Part shown: piece after piece, positions 41,474 through 49,804 of the stretch
How the letters are laid out: every line of letters begins with the position of its first letter
Position numbering within the stretch: position 1 is the stretch's first letter
Source: Bacillota bacterium
Lineage (GTDB): Bacteria > Bacillota > Clostridia > Peptostreptococcales > Anaerovoracaceae
Direction of reading: 5' to 3'
Assembly (NCBI GenBank): GCA_017436705.1
Contig: JAFSCP010000045.1
Location: forward strand, 1-64,000
Length of the DNA stretch: 64,000 nucleotides
Translations under genes and position numbers: made by a program
Notes under the pieces: generated by a model
The model's input: the letters and a program-made list of their open reading frames with translations, nothing else
Database searches by the model: none
What the model was told of the DNA's origin: nothing

Positions 41474-42544
41474 ATGGAAAAGACTGATATACTTGTAATA
41501 AATCCCGGCTCCACCACCACCAAAATCGGTGTGTTCAGAAATCTGGAGCTTTTGTTTGAAAAGAATATGAGCCACGATCCGGACACGCTGCTGGCCTACG
41601 GTTCAATAGGAGGGCAGCTGCCGTACAGAGCCCAGGTGCTGAGAGACTTCCTGGCATCGCAGGATTACGATATGGGCAGGCTCAAGGCAGCGGTAGGCCG
41701 CGGAGGCATGGTCAAAGGCCTTAAAGGAGGCGGCTACCTTGTGAACGAGGCTCTTTGTGAAGCCATGAAAAGCCCTGACAATCCCCAGCACGCATCCAGT
41801 CTGGGAGCTCTGCTTGCCTATGATATAGGCCAGAGCCTGGGAATTCCGGCCTATATCTACGATTCGACCATGGGATGCGAACTCAGCGATATTGCCAAAG
41901 TTTCCGGCCTTGCTGAAATCGAGCGCTACGGCTGCTACCACGTGCTCAACTCCCGCGCCCAGGCCATCAACTACGCCAGTTCCCTTGGCCGCGGCTATAA
42001 GGACATGAACCTGCTGGTCTGTCACATGGGCGGCGGCATTTCGGTCAGCGTACATAAGCAGGGAAAAATCATCGACGGTGTGTCCTACGACGACGGTCCG
42101 ATGTCACCGGAAAGAACCGGCGGAATTGCGCTGCTGCTGTGGAGCGATCTCTGCTATTCCGGAAAATACGACAGAGCCCAGGTTGAAAAACTTATCTGCG
42201 GCAAAGGTGGCCTTTACTCCTACCTGGGCGTTACAGACTGCCGTCAGGTTGAGGCGATGATTGAGGCAGGCGACCAGAAAGCGGCCACCGTTTACGAGGC
42301 CATGGCCTACCAGGTTGCCAAAGGCATTGCAGAATGTTCAGTTGCTCTTAAGGGCAAAGTTGACGCAGTAATTCTCACAGGCGGCGCTGCCCACTCGAAG
42401 AAGCTGACTGCCATGATTGAAGAATATGCGGGCCATATCGGCCGGTTTGTGATAATGCCCGGGGAAGACGAGCTGGCGGCACTTGCCGGCGGCGCCCGGA
42501 GAATCCTCAGCGGCGAAGAAGAAGCCAATATTTTTCAGAAATAA
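41474..42544 (+). CDS. buk: Butyrate kinase
   Basis: A 356-residue ASKHA-fold acyl kinase converting butyryl phosphate and ADP to butyrate and ATP, the final energy-yielding step of butyrate fermentation. The phosphate-binding N-terminus is I-N-P-G-S-T-T-T-K-I-G, with H-M-G-G-G-I-S-V near 183 and G-G-A-A-H-S near 304. Substrate could also be another short branched acid, as with leucine-derived isovalerate. Phosphotransbutyrylase is not encoded nearby. Confidence 0.93.
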   Translation: MEKTDILVINPGSTTTKIGVFRNLELLFEKNMSHDPDTLLAYGSIGGQLPYRAQVLRDFLASQDYDMGRLKAAVGRGGMVKGLKGGGYLVNEALCEAMKSPDNPQHASSLGALLAYDIGQSLGIPAYIYDSTMGCELSDIAKVSGLAEIERYGCYHVLNSRAQAINYASSLGRGYKDMNLLVCHMGGGISVSVHKQGKIIDGVSYDDGPMSPERTGGIALLLWSDLCYSGKYDRAQVEKLICGKGGLYSYLGVTDCRQVEAMIEAGDQKAATVYEAMAYQVAKGIAECSVALKGKVDAVILTGGAAHSKKLTAMIEEYAGHIGRFVIMPGEDELAALAGGARRILSGEEEANIFQK

Positions 42545-42568
42545 ACTGGCGACGAAAGGAATGACAGA

Positions 42569-43159
42569 ATGAAAGTTTTATTTGTAAATGCCTGCATGCG
42601 CGGTGAAAAATCAAGGACTCTGGAGCTTTGCAGAGACTATCTTGAAAAGCTGCAGGCAGCATATCCGCAGGCTGAAATTGAAGAGGTTGACCTGACCACT
42701 CTCGATATTCAGGTTCAGGACGGAGCGTTCATTGAGCGTAGAGATGCTTTTCTCAGAGCAGGGGATTTCAGCGACGAAATGTTTAACCTGGCCAAGCAGC
42801 TCATCGCAGCAGACCATGTGGTGATTGGTGCCCCTTACTGGGACCTTTCTTTCCCGGCAAAGCTGAAAATGTACCTGGAACGCTGCTCCGTGGACAAACT
42901 GACTTTTATCTACGATGATCAGGGCGTGCCTCACGGTCAGTGCAGGGCAAAGGCGCTCACATATATCACAACCGCCGGAGGCTATATCGGCGATATGAAC
43001 TTCGGATTTGACTATGTAAAGGGACTGTGCAGCATGCTTTTCGGAATCAGGGAGTTCCATTTTGCGGCGGCTGACGGTATCGACATCATCGGCGTGGATG
43101 TGGCGGCCCGCATGGCAGAAGCCAAATCCAAGTTTACAGAAATTCTCAGAGAAATCTAG
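42569..43159 (+). CDS. Flavodoxin-fold NAD(P)H oxidoreductase
   Basis: A 196-residue flavodoxin-like-fold protein (NAD(P)H dehydrogenase (quinone)/azoreductase-type). The FMN-binding segments G-A-P-Y-W-D-L-S-F-P-A-K-L-K and T-T-A-G-G-Y-I-G are present, the first matching the AzoR P-M-x-N-F-x-x-P-x-x-L-K motif. The N-terminus lacks the strict nucleotide loop but keeps N-A-C-M-R-G-E-K-S-R-T, typical of Firmicute homologues. GAAAGGA precedes the ATG. Confidence 0.87.
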   Translation: MKVLFVNACMRGEKSRTLELCRDYLEKLQAAYPQAEIEEVDLTTLDIQVQDGAFIERRDAFLRAGDFSDEMFNLAKQLIAADHVVIGAPYWDLSFPAKLKMYLERCSVDKLTFIYDDQGVPHGQCRAKALTYITTAGGYIGDMNFGFDYVKGLCSMLFGIREFHFAAADGIDIIGVDVAARMAEAKSKFTEILREI

Positions 43160-43186
43160 TTCAGAAGGCGGGTTATCTTCCTGCCG

Positions 43187-43213
43187 TATGCTCATAATAA
43201 CTTTATGAGCATA
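43187..43213 (+). repeat. Inverted repeat covering a start codon
   Basis: Perfect 11-bp arms TATGCTCATAA / TTATGAGCATA with a 5-nt loop. The ATG at 43205 of the following membrane protein lies within the 3' arm, and there is no Shine-Dalgarno in the usual position. Confidence 0.55.
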
Positions 43214-43600
43214 AGATATCTGATAGAGCAAAATTCAATTTTAGCAGAAATACTGGTGTTTGCGGCGGGGGCGGCAGCCTACGGGCTTATGGAAGTGCTT
43301 TTCCGCGGTTACACTCACTGGACCATGGTACTGACGGGCGGTGCCTGCGTGCTGACTTTTTACTACATGCTGGACTGGATAATGTCGGTTCCGCTGCCGG
43401 TGTCGGCGCTGGCAGGAGCGGCCATAATCACAGCCTACGAATTCTGCGTGGGGGTGCTGGTGAACATGCGGCTGGGCTGGAGCGTCTGGGATTATTCAGA
43501 GATGCCCGGCAACGTGCTGGGCCAGATTTGTCCCACGTTTTCGGCCATATGGTTCGTGTTGTGTCTGGTGTTTTTTGCGGCAATAAAAATATTTTCCTAG
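43205..43600 (+). CDS. Membrane protein of the CmpB-like (putative ABC permease) family
   Basis: A 131-residue protein with four TM helices (about 13-31, 38-56, 62-83 and 105-128). It contains W-D-Y-S-E-M-P-G-N-V-L-G-Q-I-C-P-x-F-S-A-I-W near 95-118, the signature of the ABC_trans_CmpB group, a poorly named family with no proven transporter role. The start codon is inside a perfect hairpin and lacks a ribosome-binding site, so the start is uncertain. Confidence 0.72.
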   Translation: MSIRYLIEQNSILAEILVFAAGAAAYGLMEVLFRGYTHWTMVLTGGACVLTFYYMLDWIMSVPLPVSALAGAAIITAYEFCVGVLVNMRLGWSVWDYSEMPGNVLGQICPTFSAIWFVLCLVFFAAIKIFS

Positions 43601-43618
43601 GAAGAAAGGAAGAAGGAA

Positions 43619-45148
43619 ATGGGTACAGATTATAAGAAATTACAGAACGGAAGCGATATCCGCGGAGTGGCCCTTGAGGGAGTGGCAGGAGAAGCTGTGA
43701 ATCTGGGCACAGAAGAGGCGAAGAACCTGACGCTGGGCTTCGCAAAATGGCTTGCAGACAAGACAGGCAAGAGAACTGACGACCTGGTGGTTTCCATCGG
43801 TCACGACAGCAGACTTTCCGCAGAAAGCCTCAAATCAGCAGCAATCGGCGCGCTGACAGAAGCAGGTGTAAAGGTCTTTGACTGCAGCCTGGCATCAACG
43901 CCGGCAATGTTTATGTCGACAGTTTTCGACAACTACAAGTGTGACGGCGCAATCATGATTACAGCCAGCCACCTGCCTTTTAACAGAAACGGTTTCAAGT
44001 ATTTTGACAAGGATGGCGGTCTGAACAAAGGCGACATTACCTGGATTATCGACTGGGCTTCCCGGTGGGCGGCAGGCTGCGCCATGACGCTGGAAGCAGT
44101 GAAGGCTGGAACCGTTGAAAAATCAGACCTTATCGGTACATATTCTGAATTCCTGAGAAATAAAATCATTGAAGAAGTTGCCCATCCGGACCACCGCGAC
44201 CAGCCTCTTGCGGGGCTTAAAATCGTAGTGGATGCAGGCAACGGTGCAGGCGGTTTCTACGCAGACAGAATTCTCGCACCACTGGGAGCCGATGTTTCCG
44301 GCAGCCAGTTCCTGGAACCTGACGGAACTTTCCCTAACCATGCGCCAAATCCGGAAAACAAAGAAGCTATGGCTTCCATCAGTGCCAAGGTTCTTGAAAC
44401 AGGCGCAGACTTCGGCCTGATTTTTGATACAGACGTGGACCGTTCATCAGCAGTTGACAAGAGCGGCAAAGAAATCAGCAGAAACGCCATCGTTGCCATG
44501 GCAGCAGCTCTCATTGCCCGTGAACATCCCGGCACAACTGTTGTAACAGACAGTATCACCAGCGACCAGCTCACTGTTTATCTGGAAGAATGTCTGGGAC
44601 TGAAGCATCTCCGTTTCAAGCGCGGCTACAAGAACGTAATAAACAAGTCCATTGAACTTAACGCGGCAGGCGTTGACAGCCAGCTGGCTATCGAAACTTC
44701 CGGCCATGCAGCATATAAAGAAAACTACTTCCTGGATGACGGTGCTTACCTTGCAACTAAAATCGTAATCAAAGCGGCTCAGCTTGCCCAGCAGGGCGCG
44801 TCAATCGATGTTCTTCTTGCAAGTCTTGAAGAACCGAAGGAAGCGACAGAAATCAGATTCCCGATTGAAGGAGAAAACTTCGGTGAAGTGGGCGCTGCGG
44901 TCCTTGATGATCTCAAGGCGTGGGCGTCAGAAAATGGGGGAAACGGCGTATCCATAGTAGAACCCAACTATGAAGGTGTCCGCCTCAACTTCAGAAGAGA
45001 AGGCCTTTCCGGATGGTGTCTCCTGCGCAAGTCTCTCCACGACCCGATTCTGCCTCTCAATGTGGAAGTGACTGAAGGAAGCTGCGAAACTATTCTGGCC
45101 GAAATCAAAGCTTTCCTGGGGGCTTATCCTCAGGTGAAGGTGGTTTAA
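43619..45148 (+). CDS. Phosphomannomutase/phosphoglucomutase family enzyme
   Basis: A 509-residue alpha-D-phosphohexomutase interconverting sugar 1- and 6-phosphates for cell-envelope polysaccharides. The phospho-serine is Ser117 in I-T-A-S-H-L-P (usually T-A-S-H-N-P), the metal-binding loop is D-T-D-V-D-R at 270-275 (usually D-G-D-x-D-R), and the sugar-binding loop is I-E-T-S-G-H near 360. These differences fit the clostridial subgroup of ManB-like enzymes. AGAAGGAA precedes the ATG; the Crp-like gene starts 2 nt after the stop. Confidence 0.9.
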   Translation: MGTDYKKLQNGSDIRGVALEGVAGEAVNLGTEEAKNLTLGFAKWLADKTGKRTDDLVVSIGHDSRLSAESLKSAAIGALTEAGVKVFDCSLASTPAMFMSTVFDNYKCDGAIMITASHLPFNRNGFKYFDKDGGLNKGDITWIIDWASRWAAGCAMTLEAVKAGTVEKSDLIGTYSEFLRNKIIEEVAHPDHRDQPLAGLKIVVDAGNGAGGFYADRILAPLGADVSGSQFLEPDGTFPNHAPNPENKEAMASISAKVLETGADFGLIFDTDVDRSSAVDKSGKEISRNAIVAMAAALIAREHPGTTVVTDSITSDQLTVYLEECLGLKHLRFKRGYKNVINKSIELNAAGVDSQLAIETSGHAAYKENYFLDDGAYLATKIVIKAAQLAQQGASIDVLLASLEEPKEATEIRFPIEGENFGEVGAAVLDDLKAWASENGGNGVSIVEPNYEGVRLNFRREGLSGWCLLRKSLHDPILPLNVEVTEGSCETILAEIKAFLGAYPQVKVV

Positions 45149-45149
45149 T

Positions 45150-45806
45150 ATGAATCTGTCCGAGTATTTTCCTGTATGGAACAAACTGACGCCGGAGCAT
45201 CAGAGGCTCATCGCAGATTCGGTGATGGAACGCACCGTGGAAAAGGGCGCGATGATACACAGAGGCGGCGATGACTGCGCGGGTCTTGTGCTGATCAAGT
45301 CCGGGCAGCTGAGAGCTTACATGCTTTCGGAAGAAGGCCGTGAAGTGACTCTTTACAGACTTTTTGACTACGACATCTGTCTGTTTACAGCCTCCTGCAT
45401 TATGAGCAGCATCCAGTTTGAGATTTTTATCGAGGCAGAAAAGGACACAGAAATCCTGGTGATTCCGCCGTACATTTACAAGAACATTATGGAGCAGTCT
45501 GCAGCCTGCGCAAACTACACCAACGAAATCATGGCCACCAGATTTTCTGATGTTATGTGGCTGGTGGAGCAGGTGATGTGGAAGAGCATGGATAAGCGCC
45601 TGGCTTCATTCCTGGTGGAAGAAAGCCGCATTGAAGGCACTGACAAACTGGCACTCACCCATGAAAAAATTGCCAACCATATGGGTACGGCCAGAGAGGT
45701 TGTAACCCGTATGCTGAAATATTTCCAGAGCGAGGAAATGGTTGTGCTTTCCCGCGGATACGTTGAAATCACTGACGCTGAGGCTCTTGAACAGCTGGCG
45801 GAATAA
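45150..45806 (+). CDS. Crp/Fnr-family transcription regulator
   Basis: A 218-residue regulator with an N-terminal cyclic-nucleotide-binding-type jelly roll (about 15-130) and a C-terminal winged helix (about 150-215: L-T-H-E-K-I-A-N-H-M-G-T-A-R-E-V-V-T-R). No N-terminal Cys cluster is seen, so it is not an oxygen-sensing Fnr by sequence. Homologous Clostridia proteins sense metabolites or redox state. It is co-transcribed with the phosphohexomutase gene. Confidence 0.9.
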   Translation: MNLSEYFPVWNKLTPEHQRLIADSVMERTVEKGAMIHRGGDDCAGLVLIKSGQLRAYMLSEEGREVTLYRLFDYDICLFTASCIMSSIQFEIFIEAEKDTEILVIPPYIYKNIMEQSAACANYTNEIMATRFSDVMWLVEQVMWKSMDKRLASFLVEESRIEGTDKLALTHEKIANHMGTAREVVTRMLKYFQSEEMVVLSRGYVEITDAEALEQLAE

Positions 45807-45829
45807 CCAAAATTAAACATAAAAAATAT

Positions 45830-45860
45830 GCGCCTGGGCATGAGCCCCGGCGCTTTTTTT
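45830..45860 (+). terminator. Terminator after the Crp-like gene
   Basis: GCGCCTGGG / CCCCGGCGC stem followed by seven Ts, between convergent genes (Crp-like rightward, thioredoxin leftward). Confidence 0.85.
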
Positions 45861-45876
45861 ATGGACGTATATGATT

Positions 45877-46185
45877 TTAACCAAGGAGTGAAAGTACTTC
45901 GTGTTTAGGCATTGCGCCAAGTGAGCGGTTCACAACTTCGCCGTTTCTGATGACCATCAGTGTAGGTACGCTCATTACTTTGTACTGTCTTGCAAGGTCG
46001 CGCTGTTCGCCGACGTTGATCTTGGCAACTTTGATGTCGCTGCGCTCTGCTGCGATTTCATCGATTACCGGTGAAAGCATCTGGCATGGTCCGCACCATG
46101 TTGCGAAGAAGTCTAACAGTACCGGCTTTTCACTTTCAATAATTTCTTTCTGGAAATTTTCTTTTGTAATATTTAATGCACTCAT
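45877..46185 (-). CDS. trxA: Thioredoxin
   Basis: A 102-residue thioredoxin with active site W-C-G-P-C (Cys31, Cys34), F-F-A-T-W lead-in and cis-Pro in S-V-P-T-L. This is the canonical form, closer to TrxA than the protein at 4110-4412. AGGAGGT precedes the ATG. No thioredoxin reductase is adjacent. The 246 nt between it and toxin-antitoxin pair 2 contain an AT-rich stretch and the toxin promoter, nothing else recognised. Confidence 0.95.
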   Translation of the reverse strand: MSALNITKENFQKEIIESEKPVLLDFFATWCGPCQMLSPVIDEIAAERSDIKVAKINVGEQRDLARQYKVMSVPTLMVIRNGEVVNRSLGAMPKHEVLSLLG

Positions 46186-46384
46186 TTCAGTACCTCCTGT
46201 ATCTATATTTAGGTTTGTTGTTATCTTTATTATGGCCTTATAATAACATTTTATCAGGAGGATTTCTGTGACAATGTCACATAGCGTCAGCGTGGATTAT
46301 GTCGAGGGGCGTCTGAAGTTGTTGAAGTTTTTTCATTGCAAGTCGAATCATAAGGTGTAAAATTATACCATAAACGTATTACAC

Positions 46385-46413
46385 TTGACGAGCGATAACA
46401 AAAATGTTATCTT
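46385..46413 (+). promoter_or_regulatory. Promoter/operator of toxin-antitoxin pair 2
   Basis: TTGACG (46385-46390), 17-nt spacer, TATCTT (46408-46413). The spacer is the inverted repeat GATAACA-AAAA-TGTTATC, a likely binding site for the antitoxin, the same design as at pair 1. Confidence 0.7.
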
Positions 46414-46431
46414 ATAGAAAAGAGGCAAAGG

Positions 46432-46791
46432 ATGTATGAAGTAATATTCTACAGCGATAGAAACGGCAGATCCGAAATCGTTGAATGGCTCGATGAATTA
46501 AAAATTACGAGTGCGAAAAACAAAAATAACAGAGTAAACTGGGAAAAAACGCTGGCATACATAGGAGCATTGGAAAGATACGGTACCGGTATTGGAGAAC
46601 CATATGTAAAACATATATGTGAAGATATATGGGAACTCAGGCCACTGAGAAACAGAATATTATTTTTCTGTTGGAAGGATAATAAGTTTATATTATTAAA
46701 TCATTTTGTAAAGAAGACACAGAAAACTCCTCAAAGGGAGATAGAAAAAGCACTCAGAAGGAAAGAAGATTATCTGGAAAGGGAGGAATAA
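46432..46791 (+). CDS. HigB/Gp49-like toxin of toxin-antitoxin pair 2
   Basis: A 119-residue mRNA-interferase-like protein paralogous to the toxin at 17442-17822, sharing I-W-E-L-R-P-x-x-N-R-I-L-F-F, L-L-N-H-F and K-K-T-Q-K-T-P. AAAGAGGC precedes the ATG. Its stop overlaps the antitoxin start (TAATG). Being toxin-first, it fits the HigBA type. Confidence 0.88.
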   Translation: MYEVIFYSDRNGRSEIVEWLDELKITSAKNKNNRVNWEKTLAYIGALERYGTGIGEPYVKHICEDIWELRPLRNRILFFCWKDNKFILLNHFVKKTQKTPQREIEKALRRKEDYLEREE

Positions 46792-47078
46792 TGATGAAGC
46801 CCGTAAAGACTTTTGCTGAATACATGAATGACGAAAACCGGGTGACGGCTGAAGAGCGTGAACGTATTCAGTTTGAAATTGAACTGATTGGAAAAGTTAT
46901 TGAGGCAAGGAATGCCAGAGGTCTGTCCCAACGGGATCTGGCAGAACTCAGCGGAGTGAAACAGCCTGCCATAGCAAGACTTGAAAGCATGCAGGCAACG
47001 CCTAAAATAGACACTTTGCTTAAAATACTTAATCCTCTGGGATACACATTATCGATAGTACCAATTAAATCAGAATGA
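46791..47078 (+). CDS. HTH (XRE) antitoxin of toxin-antitoxin pair 2
   Basis: A 95-residue protein with a Cro/CI helix-turn-helix (about 40-90: L-S-Q-R-D-L-A-E-L-S-G-V-K-Q-P-A-I-A-R) paralogous to the antitoxin of pair 1. It should bind the toxin and the palindrome in the upstream promoter. A second ATG immediately after the first gives alternative but nearly identical starts. Confidence 0.88.
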   Translation: MMKPVKTFAEYMNDENRVTAEERERIQFEIELIGKVIEARNARGLSQRDLAELSGVKQPAIARLESMQATPKIDTLLKILNPLGYTLSIVPIKSE

Positions 47079-47152
47079 GAAAAAATATTTGCAAACTGCA
47101 GACAAACATGATATGGTATGGTCAAAATTACTTTACAGAAAGGCGCAGCATC

Positions 47153-48526
47153 ATGGGAAGAACTTTTACGGCGGAAGAAATTCTGGAAGCATTGAACAAG
47201 TACTATAAAGAATCCATTTTCATAACCGACGGGGAGGGGAATGTCATCTTTGTCAATGAAGAAGGTGCCAGACGAATAGGCCCTGCGCGGGAAGAGCTGA
47301 TTCATAAAAACGTAAGCAAACTGGTTGAGGAAGGCATCTACGACAACTCCACATCCCTTACTGCAATCCAGACCAAGCAGGAAGCAGTATCGGCTCTGAC
47401 CTATAAATCCAAGGATTCCAGTATTTCACACAGTATTCCTGTGCTGGACAGCCGGGGCGATGTGGAAATGGTCGTAACCACCAACATGAACATGCAGCAT
47501 AACAAAGAGTGGGAAGAAATCATTGCCAAGGAACGTGCTGCCATGGCACGTATGCAGCGTGAGCTTGACCATCTGCGTCTTAAAGATCACAGCAAGCTGG
47601 TGGCAAACAGTCCGGCTATGCAGAGCGTTATGCAGACCATCAACGCAATCGCGCCTACTGACAGCAACGTTGTCATTCTGGGTGAGAGCGGTACAGGTAA
47701 AGACGTAATGGCCAGATTCATACATGAGAACTCACTCAGAGCCGAAAAAGCATTTATCAGCATCAACTGTGCTGCAATTCCTGAGCAGCTTCTGGAATCA
47801 GAACTTTTCGGTTACGAGGCCGGAGCGTTTACAGGAGCACTCAGCAAAGGTAAAATCGGACTTTTCGAGGCCGCATCAGGGGGAACTATCTTTCTGGATG
47901 AAATCGGTGATATGCCGCTGGCTCTTCAGTCCAAACTTCTGCGTGCACTGGAAAACCGCGAAATCCGCAGAGTGGGCGGTGTGAAAAACATCCCTATAGA
48001 TGTGCGCATAATATGTGCAACCAATGTTAACCTGCAGACAATGGTAGCGGAAAAGACTTTCAGAGAAGACCTTTATTACCGCCTCAGCGTTTTCCTTATT
48101 CAGCTGCCGCCACTCCATGAACGTAAAGAAGATATCATCCCTCTTGCGGAAAACTTCCTTCATGCGCTGAACGAAAAATACGATGCTCACAAGACTCTGG
48201 CACCGGTAACGGTGGAAACAATGCTCTGTCACAGGTGGCCGGGGAATATAAGGGAATTACGAAATGTCATGGAAAGAATTTTTGTGGTAAGTCCTGGCAA
48301 TGAGCTGATTTTCACCCCGACACCTACTGCCAAGTATGCTGTTGAAAGCGTAAATGAAGCGGAGTTTCCGGCACTGGATAAAGTCAGTGATCTGAGGTCC
48401 TTTTCCGATGCGGCAGAACGCTGGTTTATCGAGAGAACGCTGAAAGAATGTGGCGGCCGCGTGGGTGAAGCGGCAGATAAACTGGGCATTCACAGGAGCG
48501 TCCTTTACCGCAAACTACATAAATAA
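47153..48526 (+). CDS. Sigma-54-dependent activator (PAS-AAA-Fis), regulator of the BKACE operon
   Basis: A 457-residue enhancer-binding protein: PAS domain (about 12-120), helical linker, AAA+ with Walker A G-E-S-G-T-G-K-D (177-184), G-A-F-T-G-A (224-229), Walker B T-I-F-L-D-E, then a Fis-type HTH (about 430-455). The start at 47153 follows GAAAGG; the frame extends 26 codons further up without a good ribosome site. An array of palindromic sites and a -24/-12 promoter follow the gene, so its target is the hydroxyacyl dehydrogenase/BKACE/AtoE operon. The PAS ligand is probably a related carboxylic acid. Confidence 0.92.
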   Translation: MGRTFTAEEILEALNKYYKESIFITDGEGNVIFVNEEGARRIGPAREELIHKNVSKLVEEGIYDNSTSLTAIQTKQEAVSALTYKSKDSSISHSIPVLDSRGDVEMVVTTNMNMQHNKEWEEIIAKERAAMARMQRELDHLRLKDHSKLVANSPAMQSVMQTINAIAPTDSNVVILGESGTGKDVMARFIHENSLRAEKAFISINCAAIPEQLLESELFGYEAGAFTGALSKGKIGLFEAASGGTIFLDEIGDMPLALQSKLLRALENREIRRVGGVKNIPIDVRIICATNVNLQTMVAEKTFREDLYYRLSVFLIQLPPLHERKEDIIPLAENFLHALNEKYDAHKTLAPVTVETMLCHRWPGNIRELRNVMERIFVVSPGNELIFTPTPTAKYAVESVNEAEFPALDKVSDLRSFSDAAERWFIERTLKECGGRVGEAADKLGIHRSVLYRKLHK

Positions 48527-48535
48527 AAAACAGCA

Positions 48536-48642
48536 GCATGTTGCAAAGAAACGACATGTTGCAAAATAACAACCATAACAACATGTTGTAAAACAGCGAC
48601 ATAATTAAGTCGCTGTTTTGCAACATGTTGTTTTTTTGCAAC
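48536..48642. promoter_or_regulatory. Array of ACATGTTGCAA enhancer sites
   Basis: Within about 100 nt lie GCATGTTGCAAA (48536-48547), ACATGTTGCAAAA (48554-48566), CAACATGTTGTAAAA (48579-48593) and, inverted, TTTTGCAACATGTTG (about 48616-48630), then TTTTGCAACC. All are forms of the palindrome TTGCAACATGTTGCAA. They sit 90-190 nt upstream of the sigma-54 promoter, as expected for activator binding sites. The remaining bases of this 285-nt gap hold no gene. Confidence 0.72.
48577..48635 (+). terminator. Long hairpin with T-tract: terminator built from enhancer sites
   Basis: Arms of 24 bp (48577-48600 and 48609-48632) with one mismatch and an 8-nt loop, followed by TTTTTTT. It would terminate the activator transcript while its arms carry two of the palindromic sites. 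Confidence 0.65.
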
Positions 48643-48722
48643 CGGTGATTCAGGCGTCCAGAATCCGCTTTGAATCGCTGAAACCGTTGAAAAACAGCCG
48701 TTTACAGGCCGTGCTGAAATTT

Positions 48723-48738
48723 TGGCACGGCTTTTGCG
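48723..48738 (+). promoter_or_regulatory. Sigma-54 (-24/-12) promoter of the BKACE operon
   Basis: TGGCAC-GGCTT-TTGCG, with the invariant GG and GC at the right spacing, about 75 nt upstream of the first gene. Matches the promoter at 20340-20355. Confidence 0.85.
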
Positions 48739-48811
48739 TTATAGTGGAGTGTAAAAGATGTATTCACATAAAAATTTTAAATATTAACAGTATGAGAAAG
48801 GATCAGAGTCA

Positions 48812-49741
48812 ATGGCAAACATCAAGAACGTCCTCATAATGGGCGGTGGTTTAATGGGAAAGAATATTGCTTTTGTAGTATCTTCCGTAAAAGACTATGA
48901 AATCACAATTTATGACATCAACGAAGTAGACGTACCTGCAGGCATCCGTCAGAGCACCAAGCAGCTGGTGGAAAAAGGCATCGTAAGCGAAGAAGAACTG
49001 GCAGAACGCCTTTCCAGAATTCACTTCACAACAGATATTGAAAGTGAAGGCATTAAAAATGCTGACCTTGTAATCGAAGCCGTATTCGAAAACATGGATC
49101 TCAAGCGCGAAACTTTCGCAAAACTGGAAGCACGCTGCCGTAAGGACTGCATTTTCTGTACAAACACTTCAGTAATGAGCCCTACAGAAATCAGCCGTGA
49201 CCTTCAGCACCGTGACCGTTTCTGCGGTACACATTTCTGGAATCCAGGACATCTGATTCCGCTGGTAGAAGTAGTAAAGACAGATGCTACTACTGATGAA
49301 ACTGCACAGGCTGTTATGGACTTCATGGCTGCAATCGGCAAGAAACCTTGTCTCTGCAACAAAGACGTTCCTGGCTTCATCGCAAACAGACTTCAGCACG
49401 CTCTCTGGAGAGAAGCGATCTCCATCGTAGAACACGGTATTGCAGATGCTGAAACTGTTGATATCGCAATCAAGAACTCATTCGGTCTCAGACTTCCACA
49501 GCTTTCCGCAATGGAAAACGCAGACATGGTAGGCCTGGATCTTACTTACAACATTCACGAATATGTGCTTCAGCACATCGAAGACAGTCACGAACCTTCA
49601 CCTCTGCTTGTAAAACTTAAAGAAGAAGGCAAGCTGGGCTTCAAGACCGGCGAAGGCTTCCAGAAGTGGACTGAAGAAGAAATGACTCAGGTAAGAGAAG
49701 ACCTGAACACTTACCTCATCCGCATGCTTTACGGAAAATAA
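48812..49741 (+). CDS. 3-hydroxyacyl-CoA dehydrogenase-family oxidoreductase
   Basis: A 309-residue NAD(P)-dependent enzyme of the 3-hydroxyacyl-CoA dehydrogenase/L-carnitine dehydrogenase superfamily. It has the Rossmann G-G-G-L-M-G, catalytic His and Asn in T-H-F-W-N-P-G-H-L-I-P-L-V-E-V-V, and the C-terminal helical domain (D-V-P-G-F-I-A-N-R-L). The W-N-P-x-x-L-I-P-L-V-E-V-V version differs from 3-hydroxybutyryl-CoA dehydrogenase (F-F-N-P) and is seen in enzymes acting on free 3-hydroxy acids. It is the first gene of the sigma-54 operon; it would make the 3-keto acid used by the next enzyme. Strong codon bias. Confidence 0.86.
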   Translation: MANIKNVLIMGGGLMGKNIAFVVSSVKDYEITIYDINEVDVPAGIRQSTKQLVEKGIVSEEELAERLSRIHFTTDIESEGIKNADLVIEAVFENMDLKRETFAKLEARCRKDCIFCTNTSVMSPTEISRDLQHRDRFCGTHFWNPGHLIPLVEVVKTDATTDETAQAVMDFMAAIGKKPCLCNKDVPGFIANRLQHALWREAISIVEHGIADAETVDIAIKNSFGLRLPQLSAMENADMVGLDLTYNIHEYVLQHIEDSHEPSPLLVKLKEEGKLGFKTGEGFQKWTEEEMTQVREDLNTYLIRMLYGK

Positions 49742-49804
49742 AACCGTCTAAAAGACATTATCGCATACACAACATACAAAATAATTTCAGAAGGAGAATT
49801 ACCA

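Noticed and set aside
48577-48632. CRISPR-like repeat array
   Set aside because: The repeats are short palindromic sites of irregular spacing with no uniform spacers, and no cas gene is present in the window.
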